Positions 6,597-13,728 of a DNA stretch of 64,000 nt are shown one piece after another. The notes beneath the pieces are model-generated. The model was not told the DNA's origin. It worked only from the letters and a program-made list of their open reading frames with translations, and did not search any database. Source of the stretch: a virus; the IMG/VR virus record IMGVR_UViG_3300025093_000002, positions 28,089-92,088 of that record; one strand, 5' to 3'. Made by a program: the position numbers and the translations under genes. Numbering within the stretch: position 1 is the stretch's first letter; each line of letters opens with the position of its first letter.

Positions 6597-7123
6597 GCTG
6601 CGGCTTCCCCTTGGCGTGTTGCGCGGGCGGGGTCCTGCTCATGAAGCGAGCTGATGTAATCCGGCAGTTTCCCGTCGCGAAGCAGGCGGCGGAACATCAC
6701 GCGGGCGGCGAGGCCATACCCGGCATGGGTCTGCGCTTTCGCGGAAATCTCGAACGTCTGGAGCGAGCCGTATCCGAGCTCGGCGTATGCACGTTCACGC
6801 CCGCCGAACTCTTCGACAAGCTCATCGAACGGGAGCTTGGGCGACGGGCCTTCGTCCTTCGGCAACCAAAACGGCTGCCGGCGCGATGCGTCGATGATGA
6901 ACTGCCAGATGGGCGGCGAGGACTTGAACCAACCACGCTCAATGCGGATCGGATCGAAGCACTGGAGAAGAATGGCTTCTCCGAGGAAAGCGCCCTTCAA
7001 CTGCAACATCATTTCGATGCCACCGGGAAGCCAAGTCCCCAAGGTCCGCTTGCGGGCATTCACGTCGGCAGATGCGCCGATGCGGATAGGTCCGCCATTC
7101 GTGGGCTGGGCGACGTAAATCAT
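6593..7123 (-). CDS. GIY-YIG-like protein (176 aa)
   Basis: The start MIYVAQPTNGGPIRIGASAD followed by RKRTLGTWLP fits the beta-strand pair and Arg of a GIY-YIG/T5orf172-type domain, with the two Tyr/Ile-Gly positions degenerate (IYV, IGA). The C-terminal half is helical. Its last residues ARATRQGEAAA are identical to those of the shorter prophage B protein (57698-58078), which has the same domain type. Nuclease activity is not assured; it may be a DNA-binding relative. Confidence 0.6.
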   Translation of the reverse strand: MIYVAQPTNGGPIRIGASADVNARKRTLGTWLPGGIEMMLQLKGAFLGEAILLQCFDPIRIERGWFKSSPPIWQFIIDASRRQPFWLPKDEGPSPKLPFDELVEEFGGRERAYAELGYGSLQTFEISAKAQTHAGYGLAARVMFRRLLRDGKLPDYISSLHEQDPARATRQGEAAA

Positions 7124-7353
7124 GCCGCCACCGACCGACGCTTGGCCTCGTCCGCCTCAATCCAGTCCATAACGCGCTGGAAGCTCTCGATGCGAAAATT
7201 CCGGCCGTTCTTCACCTCGGCCAGAAACTTGCTGTCGTTGACGGCTTCTTTCGACATGCCCGAAAAGCTCAGGCCGTATCGACTTGCGTGCGCCTCCGCT
7301 CGTTCAAGGAGCTTCTGGCGGATGAGGTCGGAGGTGATGTGCTTCGTCTTCAT
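7120..7353 (-). CDS. Cro-like regulator, first gene of the leftward operon (77 aa)
   Basis: A small helical protein (ASRYGLSFSGMSKEAVNDSK) placed where a Cro repressor is expected: divergent from the CI-type repressor gene across a 85-bp region with three operator-like sites. The segment between residues about 15 and 55 is compatible with a helix-turn-helix but is not a textbook match. Prophage B has an unrelated HTH protein here (58075-58305). Confidence 0.55.
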   Translation of the reverse strand: MKTKHITSDLIRQKLLERAEAHASRYGLSFSGMSKEAVNDSKFLAEVKNGRNFRIESFQRVMDWIEADEAKRRSVAA

Positions 7354-7358
7354 AACCC

Positions 7359-7436
7359 CATATGGCGGGACGCATCCCGAAAAGTCAAGGGACGCATCCC
7401 GCTACCGTCAAAATATTTTTCATGGGATGGAATCCC
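7359..7436. promoter_or_regulatory. Left operator/promoter region of prophage A: three GGGA-N4/5-TCCC sites
   Basis: Three inverted repeats lie between the Cro-like and repressor genes: GGGACGCATCCC at 7367-7378 and 7389-7400, and GGGATGGAATCCC at 7424-7436. The leftward promoter can be read as TTGACT (7383-7388), 18 bp, CATATG (7359-7364), so the first site sits in the spacer and the second next to the -35. The third overlaps the start region of the repressor gene. Three more copies lie at 8603-8666. Binding by the A repressor is inference. Confidence 0.75.
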
Positions 7437-7438
7437 GC

Positions 7439-8110
7439 ATGAATGACGCGATGCACAAACGAATCAAGGAACGGCTTGAAAGCCTTGGGATGTCCGCAGC
7501 GGCGGCTTCAAGGAAGGCCGGCCTGTCGCCCGACTTCATTCGGGACATGATGCGGAAAGGTGCTAGGCCAGGAGCGGAAAACCTCGCCAAGTTGGCGAAG
7601 ACGTTAAAAACGTCGCCCGAATATTTACTCCAAGGTAACGAGCCAACGCGGACCATAGACGTAGTTGGGATGCCGGTGATCGGGGTAATCGAGGCGGGGC
7701 AGTTTCGAGACATCACGCTCATCAATCAGGACGAAGAGTATCCGATGGTGAACGTCGTGCAGGACGATCGCTTTCCGCATGCTCGGCAATACGCGCTGAG
7801 GGTGAGCGGCGATTCGATGAACAAACTATTCCCGGATGGCAGCTACGCGATTTGCGCGGAGTTTGCCGATACTGGCATGCGCCTGAAGGACGGCCTGGTG
7901 CTGCACGTCGAGCGCTACATCGCAGGGACGCACCTCGTGGAGACGACGTTGAAGCAGGTCGAAAGCTCGAACGGAAAGCGCTTCCTTGCGCCGCGAAGCA
8001 CTAATCCTCGTCACAAGCCCGTCGAGATAACCGAAGACACCGACTTGTCCGAACTCAAGGTGCGCGGCCTCGTCATTGGCAGCTACACTCCCCAGCATTT
8101 CGGCTTCTGA
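7439..8110 (+). CDS. LexA/CI-type phage repressor of prophage A (223 aa)
   Basis: An N-terminal XRE-type helix-turn-helix (about residues 18-60) is followed by a S24/LexA-like self-cleavage domain. The candidate cleavage site is Ala86-Gly87 (IGVIEAGQF), the catalytic Ser126 is in VSGDSMNKLFPDG and the Lys172 is in HLVETTLKQV. It should maintain lysogeny by blocking both early operons and be inactivated by RecA during SOS. In-frame ATG codons at 7427 and 7451 are alternative starts. HTH sequence differs entirely from the prophage B repressor, as do the operators. Confidence 0.9.
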   Translation: MNDAMHKRIKERLESLGMSAAAASRKAGLSPDFIRDMMRKGARPGAENLAKLAKTLKTSPEYLLQGNEPTRTIDVVGMPVIGVIEAGQFRDITLINQDEEYPMVNVVQDDRFPHARQYALRVSGDSMNKLFPDGSYAICAEFADTGMRLKDGLVLHVERYIAGTHLVETTLKQVESSNGKRFLAPRSTNPRHKPVEITEDTDLSELKVRGLVIGSYTPQHFGF

Positions 8111-8113
8111 GCA

Positions 8114-8209
8114 TTGCGTCTAATTTTTAGACGGTAGATATACGGTCCTTATCTTTCTTCTCTAAGAGTTAGATATAGAGACCATATATCTTGCGTCTAA
8201 TTTTTAGAC
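8114..8209. repeat. Pair of 19-bp direct repeats containing a 15-bp palindrome
   Basis: TTGCGTCTAATTTTTAGAC occurs at 8114-8132 and again at 8191-8209. Its core GTCTAATTTTTAGAC is a perfect inverted repeat with a 3-nt centre. The pair lies in the convergent gap between repressor and winged-helix genes, the second copy covering the stop codon of the latter. They may be binding sites of the winged-helix protein or weak bidirectional terminators. Confidence 0.7.
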
Positions 8210-8589
8210 TCAATGGTTTTGCGAGGGCGCTTCCCGTTCGGCGGGTTCTTTCGCACTTTGGCGACGAACGGCTTCGTCCGCTCTCTCACCCACTTCTCAT
8301 CCCCCATGAACGGCATCGTGTAGATCTGGCTCTCCGCGTGATAGCGGGTGATGAGCAGGAAGCCGGCTTCCTCAAGCTCGACTAGCGCGGTCGCCAGCGT
8401 CGTGCGGCTCATGTGCGCGTGCTTCGTCAACCAGGTGTAGCTGGGCTTCAACTCTTCCCTCGCCTCTGGCTGAAAGAACGTCGCGAATAGCAGGCCGACG
8501 CGCACCGCGCTCGCGCCCACTTCATTGCACCGCGCGAGCTCGTAGAGCCAATCGACGCGGTTCTGGTTCCATCGCTGCACATAATCCAT
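8197..8589 (-). CDS. Winged-helix DNA-binding protein (130 aa)
   Basis: The middle reads LKPSYTWLTKHAHMSRTTLATALVELEEAGFLLITRY, a winged helix of the MarR/GntR/plasmid Rep kind. The C-terminus is very basic (KVRKNPPNGKRPRKTIESKN). It is convergent with the repressor and divergent from the rightward operon, sharing an operator-filled promoter region with it. Prophage B has a different winged-helix protein in the same place (59172-59525). A role in replication control or transcription switching is inference. Confidence 0.7.
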   Translation of the reverse strand: MDYVQRWNQNRVDWLYELARCNEVGASAVRVGLLFATFFQPEAREELKPSYTWLTKHAHMSRTTLATALVELEEAGFLLITRYHAESQIYTMPFMGDEKWVRERTKPFVAKVRKNPPNGKRPRKTIESKN

Positions 8590-8602
8590 CCCTCGCTTGT
8601 AA

Positions 8603-8676
8603 GGGAACGGTCCCGTTCGCGCAATCCAAATAATCGGGATTGGTCCCTTGACGCGGGATTTGTCCCGTGCTTATCT
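8603..8676. promoter_or_regulatory. Right operator/promoter region of prophage A: three more GGGA-N4-TCCC sites
   Basis: GGGAACGGTCCC (8603-8614), GGGATTGGTCCC (8636-8647) and GGGATTTGTCCC (8655-8666) match the three sites left of the repressor. A strong rightward promoter, TTGACG (8648-8653), 17 bp, TTATCT (8671-8676), has one site in its spacer and one directly before its -35. It would drive the rightward early operon and should be shut by the A repressor, as lambda OR shuts PR. Confidence 0.75.
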
Positions 8677-8738
8677 GTTCTGGACAAAGCGAGCGGCCCC
8701 GACGACTTCCCGCCGCTCTCAACACCGGGAGAACCGAA

Positions 8739-9032
8739 ATGCACGCAGACCTGAATGACCACCCCTTTTCCACGCAGTCCGTCGAAGCAGAAAGCGGCGT
8801 CTGCCACAGCGAGCGTGCATGGCTCCGCTTCTGCGACGAATGCGAGCGCCTTCTGGGCCATAGCCTTGACGGCTGCGACGACTTCACCGCCCGCGCTAAC
8901 AACGTCGGGTGCGGGTACTCGATCGATGAGGCGTTCGTCGCCTTCGAGGGATGCGAAACGGCAGAACAGTACGTCGCCAGTGTCAAGCGCCGCGAGCGCT
9001 ACGACGGCGGAGCATTCGTCCGCGAAGCCTGA
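8739..9032 (+). CDS. Phage protein of unknown function, first gene of the rightward operon (97 aa)
   Basis: Begins MHADLNDHPFSTQ with GGAGAA 6 nt ahead. It is acidic with four Cys residues (GVCHSERAWLRFCDECER and two later), no clear zinc pattern. It is the first gene after the operator-controlled promoter, a position often used for early or anti-host proteins. No family recognised. Confidence 0.6.
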   Translation: MHADLNDHPFSTQSVEAESGVCHSERAWLRFCDECERLLGHSLDGCDDFTARANNVGCGYSIDEAFVAFEGCETAEQYVASVKRRERYDGGAFVREA

Positions 9033-9128
9033 GCCTTCCGGTCTCCCCTCTTCGGAGGGGTTTCCCGAATGCTCCGAGCGGTTCGCCGCTCTCAACACCA
9101 CCGGCCAAGGGCCAGCAGGGAGAACCAG

Positions 9129-9329
9129 ATGACGCCTAAGCACCCCGACATTCATGTTCAACTGACCGGCGAAGATGGCAACGCATTCTTCATCATCAGT
9201 CGTGTGCGCAAAGCACTTAGCCGTGCGGGCGTCGAGCAAGACGAAATCAAGAGCTTCTCTGACGAAGCCATGAGCGGCGACTACGACAACGTTCTTCGCA
9301 CCGCCATGAAGTGGGTGTCGGTCGCCTAG
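9129..9329 (+). CDS. Small conserved phage protein (66 aa)
   Basis: HPDIHVQLTGEDGNAFFIIS, then a helix and EIKSFSDEAMSGDYDNVLRT, is a pattern I recognise from many unrelated phage and actinobacterial genomes as a short conserved hypothetical protein. GGGAGAA precedes the ATG. Function unknown. Confidence 0.7.
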   Translation: MTPKHPDIHVQLTGEDGNAFFIISRVRKALSRAGVEQDEIKSFSDEAMSGDYDNVLRTAMKWVSVA

Positions 9330-9385
9330 CCGCGCCTTCCAGCGCACCCCCTCACCCAGACAGACGGAAATGGAAGGACAGACAG

Positions 9386-9802
9386 ATGAGCCGTTCTGGA
9401 TATTGCGACGACATAGACGACCAGTGGGCGCACATTCGGTGGCGCGGCGCGGTTTCAAGCGCAATCCGTGGCAAGCGCGGGCAGGCTTTTCTCACTGAAA
9501 TGGCCGAAGCTATGGACGCCCTGCCGGAGAAGAAGCTCGTGGCAATGGAGCTTGAGGCGAACGGCAGCGTCTGCGCTATCGGCGCAGTCGGCAAAGCGCG
9601 CGGCGTCGATATGTCGAAGTTGGACCCTGAGGATTATTCGCGGGTCGCCTACACGTTCGGCATCAGTGACGCGCTGGCCCAAGAAATCGTCTTCATGAAC
9701 GACGAGGCCGGTTTCTACAAAGAGACGGAAGAGCAGCGCTTTGAGCGGATGCGCTCTTGGGTGGCGAGCAATCTTCGCAAGCCTGCCGAAGGTGCCTCAT
9801 GA
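9386..9802 (+). CDS. Conserved phage protein (138 aa)
   Basis: Contains HIRWRGAVSSAIRGKRGQAF, then ALPEKKLVAMELEANGSVCA and a C-terminal helical tail with RFERMRSWVAS. This protein type accompanies the preceding small gene in many phages. Likely a DNA- or RNA-associated protein from its basic segment, but no function is known to me. Confidence 0.65.
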   Translation: MSRSGYCDDIDDQWAHIRWRGAVSSAIRGKRGQAFLTEMAEAMDALPEKKLVAMELEANGSVCAIGAVGKARGVDMSKLDPEDYSRVAYTFGISDALAQEIVFMNDEAGFYKETEEQRFERMRSWVASNLRKPAEGAS

Positions 9803-9894
9803 GACGCCTTCTTTTCCTCATCGCGGTTGTGGCTATCGGCGTCGGTGCCTTGGACGACATCCCGCACATGCCGAAGACGGAGACGGTTCGATGA
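9799..9894 (+). CDS. Tiny membrane or secreted peptide (31 aa)
   Basis: MRRLLFLIAVVAIGVGALDD is a basic start plus hydrophobic core, resembling a signal peptide or single membrane span. It overlaps both neighbours by 4 bp (ATGA), which argues for coupled translation. Unknown function. Confidence 0.5.
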   Translation: MRRLLFLIAVVAIGVGALDDIPHMPKTETVR

Positions 9895-10169
9895 AGCCGC
9901 GCCCGCTTGAAGAATGGCACGAGGAAGACGGCGATGTCGTCTGGTGGTGCTGGCAAGACGGCCAGTGGCTTGGTGAGCCCGCCTATATCGGCAGCCCGCT
10001 TTGCCTTGGGCTGACGGTCGAATGCCACACTCAGGCGCAGAACGGCGAAACGCCCGCTGCCCGGTTCGAGGTCGGCGGCTGGCCCGGATACCACACGCAC
10101 TGGACGCCTCACCCGGACTTTCCAGAGCCCCCGCACATGCCTTCCATTCACCCATCAAGCCAGCAGTAG
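9891..10169 (+). CDS. DUF551-like protein (92 aa)
   Basis: The N-terminal PRPLEEWHEEDGDVVWW and C-terminal THWTPHPDFPEPP resemble the family of 5828-6121 with its two-ended conservation (a start rich in P/E/W and an HWTP close). The protein is rich in Trp and His. The ATG overlaps the previous stop. Unknown function. Confidence 0.55.
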   Translation: MKPRPLEEWHEEDGDVVWWCWQDGQWLGEPAYIGSPLCLGLTVECHTQAQNGETPAARFEVGGWPGYHTHWTPHPDFPEPPHMPSIHPSSQQ

Positions 10170-10181
10170 GAGACGACGACA

Positions 10182-10517
10182 ATGACCCGTCACATCTTCA
10201 CAGCGCAGATCGTAGACGACCAGTTCGGCGCGATTGTCATCCCCGACATTGAGGCGGAACTGACAGTCGATATCGACCACGGCGACGAGCCGGAAGTCAC
10301 CGTCACGGGCGTCTGGATCGAGGACGCGAAGCGGCGCGGGTTCGTCAATATCACGCGCAGTTCCGACAAGCTGCTTCGTCTCATCGCTGCGGAAATCATC
10401 CGCCAGGCTGACGAGGACGACGCGTGGAAATGCGACGTGCTTAAGGCCGAAGGATATCAGTGGCGCGGGCTTGGGGCAAACGACCCCGACGCCCATTGGC
10501 ATCAGGTGGCGTTCTGA
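10182..10517 (+). CDS. Phage protein of unknown function (111 aa)
   Basis: A beta-rich N-terminus (TAQIVDDQFGAIVIPDIEAE) followed by a helix (KLLRLIAAEIIRQADED) and a Trp-rich tail. Its stop overlaps the next ATG by one base. No family recognised. Confidence 0.55.
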   Translation: MTRHIFTAQIVDDQFGAIVIPDIEAELTVDIDHGDEPEVTVTGVWIEDAKRRGFVNITRSSDKLLRLIAAEIIRQADEDDAWKCDVLKAEGYQWRGLGANDPDAHWHQVAF

Positions 10518-10786
10518 TGTCCGACTTTGACGCCTACGAGTTCGCCAACATCGAAGCCAGCAGAATGAGCGCGAACCCCATCAAGCGGTTTACGTTGCCA
10601 GATAGCGCATCTGACGGTGCAGGCGTCGATTTTGTTCAGATCCACCGCAGCGCCCACCGTGGAGGTGACTATAATCTGGCACTCATTGGCTACGGCTTTG
10701 AAGCTAGCCGCTACCTGACACGCGACGAGATGGAGCAGCTTCGTGACTGGATTGTGATCGCCCTCGCCAATGAGGCCGCGTCATGA
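10517..10786 (+). CDS. Phage protein with DAYEFANIEASR N-terminus (89 aa)
   Basis: The start MSDFDAYEFANIEASRM matches the start of the prophage B protein at 61102-61311 (MSPLDAYEFANIEASRI) better than the next A gene does, while the rest is unrelated. Its C-terminus ends RDEMEQLRDWIVIALANEA. It looks like a case of N-terminal sharing between otherwise different small proteins. Confidence 0.55.
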   Translation: MSDFDAYEFANIEASRMSANPIKRFTLPDSASDGAGVDFVQIHRSAHRGGDYNLALIGYGFEASRYLTRDEMEQLRDWIVIALANEAAS

Positions 10787-10989
10787 GCCCGCTTGATATT
10801 CACGAGCTGTCGACTATCGAAGCCAGCCGCATTGAACGCGAGACGTGGGAACTTCCCGCTGCTGTTCGCGCTCGCTTTGCCGACCATGCCTTGAGCGTTG
10901 GCCGTGCTGATGTCGCCCGCGAATTTCTCACCGAACCCGAGGCTGAGCGCATCGTCGCTGAGGCCAGCAATCAGATGGAGGCCGCGTAG
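10783..10989 (+). CDS. Small conserved prophage protein (68 aa), homologue in B
   Basis: From IEASRIERETWELPAAVRAR onward it is nearly identical to the prophage B protein at 61102-61311. Helical, soluble, with an acidic C-terminal segment (FLTEPEAERIVAEAS). ATGA overlap upstream. Function unknown; gene order (Arc-like gene adjacent) is reversed between A and B. Confidence 0.65.
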   Translation: MSPLDIHELSTIEASRIERETWELPAAVRARFADHALSVGRADVAREFLTEPEAERIVAEASNQMEAA

Positions 10990-11292
10990 ATGCCACAGCA
11001 CCGACAACTCGAAGACAAGTTCATTCTGCGCATGCCAGACGGCCTTCGCGAGCAGATTAAAACTGACGCGAAAGCCAACAGCCGAAGCATGAACTCGGAA
11101 ATCCTCGCTCGCCTTTCAGGGCAGCAGCGCACCCTTCGCGACGAGTTCGCCGGGCGCATTGCCGCTGGGTGCGTCTCTAACCCCGACACGCGCGCCGGGA
11201 GCGGAGACCTCAGGGCATTCGACGCTACGATAGCGCGTCGTTCTTACGAAATGGCCGATGCGCTACTCGCTGCACGCGAGGCGAAGCCATGA
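10990..11292 (+). CDS. Arc-type ribbon-helix-helix regulator (100 aa)
   Basis: DKFILRMPDGLREQIKTDAK followed by NSRSMNSEILARL is the Arc/Mnt DNA-binding fold: a beta strand (FILRMP) and two helices with the SMNSEI turn. A longer C-terminal helix probably mediates oligomers. The prophage B equivalent is 60842-61105. Likely controls early gene timing. Confidence 0.8.
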   Translation: MPQHRQLEDKFILRMPDGLREQIKTDAKANSRSMNSEILARLSGQQRTLRDEFAGRIAAGCVSNPDTRAGSGDLRAFDATIARRSYEMADALLAAREAKP

Positions 11293-11558
11293 ACATCCGC
11301 GCCCACTTCCCCATTCCCGGCGAACAGCTCGTCTCGGAAGCAAGGCAAGCCCGCTCGGATAGGGCTGCATCCATCATCCGCGACTGCATCACGCTTCTTC
11401 GCAACAGCCATCGCCGCTCGTTCGAATACAAGGCGCAGGCTCTGGATTATCCGGTCGGCTCTGAACCCTTCAATCGCTACCGCAAATGGAGCGACGAGCA
11501 GCGCACCAACATGCGCAGGGCTATCCGCGAAATCCGCATCGAAAGGACGCACCTGTGA
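11289..11558 (+). CDS. Phage protein with conserved FPIPGEQLVSEARQA start (89 aa)
   Basis: The first 22 codons match the prophage B gene at 61505-61699 nearly base for base, and then the two proteins diverge. The rest is basic and helical (RDCITLLRNSHRRSFEYKAQ). Its stop overlaps the GTG of the Gp157 gene. Unknown function. Confidence 0.6.
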   Translation: MNIRAHFPIPGEQLVSEARQARSDRAASIIRDCITLLRNSHRRSFEYKAQALDYPVGSEPFNRYRKWSDEQRTNMRRAIREIRIERTHL

Positions 11559-12058
11559 GCTTTATTCAAGCAGACGCCGCGAACGTGAAGGCAGCGATTG
11601 CCGACATGATGGCGCAGTTCCCCGAACTGGCTGACGACTCCGAGTTGCGGGCCGACATGTTCGAAGGCGAAACCGACCTCAACCGCGTCATCGACAAGGC
11701 CATCCGCGAGAAGTTGGATGCCGACACGATGGCAGCGGCCATCAAGGAACGCGTGTCCGACCTCTCCGAGCGCAAGCGCCGCCAGGAGCGTCGTGCCGAG
11801 GCCATGAAGGGCTTGGTCAAGAGCCTGATGCTCGCCGCCGACTTGCCAAAGGTTGTCCTTCCTGACGCCACGGTGAGCATCACCAAGCCGCGCACGAAGG
11901 TCAACGTCACCGACATTGACGCTCTGCCGCAGGGGTTCTTCGTGACCGAGCGCAAGGCGAAGTCTGCCGAAATCAAGACCGCCTTGGAAGCGGGCGAACA
12001 GATCCCCGGCGCCGAACTCGTGCTGGGCGAAGAGAGCATCATGGTGAGGACGAAATGA
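11555..12058 (+). CDS. Gp157-family protein (167 aa)
   Basis: A GTG start overlaps the previous stop (GTGA) with AAGGA 7 nt ahead. The long central coiled coil (KERVSDLSERKRRQERRAEA) and the C-terminal beta region with VVLPDATVSITKPRTKVNV are typical of the siphovirus Gp157 family, usually found beside recombination genes. A homologue stands in prophage B at 61696-62217. Role unknown, likely assisting recombination. Confidence 0.75.
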   Translation: MSFIQADAANVKAAIADMMAQFPELADDSELRADMFEGETDLNRVIDKAIREKLDADTMAAAIKERVSDLSERKRRQERRAEAMKGLVKSLMLAADLPKVVLPDATVSITKPRTKVNVTDIDALPQGFFVTERKAKSAEIKTALEAGEQIPGAELVLGEESIMVRTK

Positions 12059-12753
12059 CCGAAAACCTCGCACTCTGGGAGAAGCTGGGAAAGACTGACC
12101 CGGCCCATACGAAGGGCTTCAAGCGCGGCGGTGGGTTCACCGGAACCGCTATCAAGCCGATGTGGTCCTACAAGCGCATGACTGAAGAATTCGGGCCGTG
12201 CGGGACTGGCTGGGGCGTGGGCGAGCCATCCTTTCAGGTCGTGCCGGGACCGGAAGGCGAAGTACTTGTCTTCTGCACCGCGTCGATTTGGTACGGCAGG
12301 CCAAACGAAGAGCGCGCGACGGTCTACGGCGTGGGCGGCGACAAGGTTGTCGGCAAGAACAAGTTCGGCCTCAACAGCGACGACGAGGCTTTCAAGAAAG
12401 CCTTTACCGACGCCATCACGAACGCCCTGAAGCTCATCGGCGTGGGCGCTGATGTGCACATGGGCCTGTTTGACGACAGCAAATACGTCAACACGCTCAA
12501 GCAGGAATTCACGGACGAGAAGCCAGCCGATAAGCCGAAGCCAACCAGCGCCGCTGAAATGAAGCGCGGCCTTGAGGCTATCGACCAAGACCTTCTCGAC
12601 TGCCCGACCATCGCGGAAGTGAACAAGTGCGCCAAGATTTGGGCATCAATCATGGACCGCGATGAGTGGACCAAGGACTACCGCGAGATTGCGGCTCCGA
12701 AGTTCAAAGCACGACGCGATGCAATCAACAACGAACAGAAGGAAGTTGCCTGA
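12055..12753 (+). CDS. Candidate Rad52/Erf-like single-strand annealing protein (232 aa)
   Basis: The N-terminal 150 residues contain TAIKPMWSYKRMTEEFGPCG, a beta-sheet core and EAFKKAFTDAITNALKLIGVGADVH, a layout seen in Rad52-superfamily phage annealing proteins. The C-terminus is a Lys-rich linker and a helical tail. Gp157 precedes it and SSB follows it, exactly where prophage B has RecT. The fold call is from memory and from context. Confidence 0.6.
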   Translation: MTENLALWEKLGKTDPAHTKGFKRGGGFTGTAIKPMWSYKRMTEEFGPCGTGWGVGEPSFQVVPGPEGEVLVFCTASIWYGRPNEERATVYGVGGDKVVGKNKFGLNSDDEAFKKAFTDAITNALKLIGVGADVHMGLFDDSKYVNTLKQEFTDEKPADKPKPTSAAEMKRGLEAIDQDLLDCPTIAEVNKCAKIWASIMDRDEWTKDYREIAAPKFKARRDAINNEQKEVA

Positions 12754-13136
12754 TGAAGGCTATCGTAATCGCCGGCCGTCTCGGCAAGGACTCCGAACTC
12801 CGCAGGACACAGAAGGGCGATGCCGTTCTTGGCTTCTCCGTTGCCGTCGATGATGGCTATGGCGACAGCAAGCGCACGCTCTGGTTCGAATGCAGCTTAT
12901 TCGGCAAGCGCGGACAGTCACTTGAAGGCGCATTGACCAAGGGCAAACAGGTGACCGTCTCGGGCGATTTTTCCACCCGCGAATATGAGGGCAAGACCTT
13001 CATGACCGTGAACGTCAACGACGTGACGCTTCAGGGCGGCGGCAACGAGCGCCAGCAGCAGACGGCGAAGTCATCCTATGACGAACCCGACAACCGTTCG
13101 ACAGCCGAAGCGCTGGACGACGACCTGCCATTTTGA
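12753..13136 (+). CDS. ssb: Single-stranded DNA-binding protein (127 aa)
   Basis: An OB-fold start (MKAIVIAGRLGKDSELRRTQ), the WFECSLFGKR strand, the TREYEGKTFMTVNVNDVTL strand and the acidic tip DDDLPF identify SSB. It would coat single strands for the annealing protein and recruit partners through its tip. Only distantly similar to the B protein at 63170-63583. The ATG overlaps the preceding stop. Confidence 0.88.
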   Translation: MKAIVIAGRLGKDSELRRTQKGDAVLGFSVAVDDGYGDSKRTLWFECSLFGKRGQSLEGALTKGKQVTVSGDFSTREYEGKTFMTVNVNDVTLQGGGNERQQQTAKSSYDEPDNRSTAEALDDDLPF

Positions 13137-13144
13137 GGTGAGCC

Positions 13145-13543
13145 ATGGGCCGCGCGCTTCTCGTCATCAACTCAACCGCCGAACGCCAGAAGGCCGCTGC
13201 TTGGGTGCAGCAAGCCCCCTGGGGAACGCGCATTGAATACAAGGGGCCGAAGCGCACCCTGCCCCAGAACGACCGCCTGTGGGCCATGCTGACGGACGTA
13301 GCCACGCAACTGACGTGGCACGGCGTTCGCCTCACGCCCGACGACTGGAAGCTCATGTTCCTCGATGGCTTGAAGCGCGAACTGCGCATGGTGCCGAACA
13401 TCGAGGGCAACGGGTTCGTGAACTTGGGACGCTCTTCGTCCGACTTGGACAAACAGGAGATGAGCGACCTTTTCATCATCATCGAAGCGTTCGGCGCAAA
13501 GCATGGCGTCACGTTTCACGACCGTCAGGAGCGAGCCGCATGA
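13145..13543 (+). CDS. ninB: NinB-type recombination protein (132 aa)
   Basis: GPKRTLPQNDRLWAMLTDVA followed by WKLMFLDGLKREL matches lambda NinB (Orf), a single-strand DNA- and SSB-interacting protein that replaces RecFOR functions. Nearly identical to the B copy at 63590-63988, showing recent exchange in this module. SSB precedes it by 8 bp. Confidence 0.85.
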   Translation: MGRALLVINSTAERQKAAAWVQQAPWGTRIEYKGPKRTLPQNDRLWAMLTDVATQLTWHGVRLTPDDWKLMFLDGLKRELRMVPNIEGNGFVNLGRSSSDLDKQEMSDLFIIIEAFGAKHGVTFHDRQERAA

Positions 13544-13728
13544 GCCTCCCCCTCACCGCCCCTAGCTCTGTCCGCCGCTCTAAGAGGCGGTGCGCGCAGT
13601 ATGTCGAGACACACGAGCAGCTTCGACGCGAAGTCGAGATTATGCGCCAGTCCGATGGCCTTGGAGCATGGCTTGCCGATGCCCTTGAGGCTGAGATGGG
13701 CTGCTTTGATGCGGAGGCGGCGGCATGA
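13540..13728 (+). CDS. Small phage protein (62 aa)
   Basis: Starts MSLPLTAPSSVRRSKRRCAQ and continues as a charged helix. The first codons are repeated at the right edge of the window (63985 onward) after the second ninB, so B carries the same gene start. ATGA overlap with ninB. Unknown function. Confidence 0.6.
   Translation: MSLPLTAPSSVRRSKRRCAQYVETHEQLRREVEIMRQSDGLGAWLADALEAEMGCFDAEAAA

Noticed and set aside
6611-7438. A long in-frame extension upstream of the A repressor
   Set aside because: It would run through the operators, the Cro-like gene and the GIY-YIG-like gene on the other strand. The repressor fold begins at the ATG near 7439.
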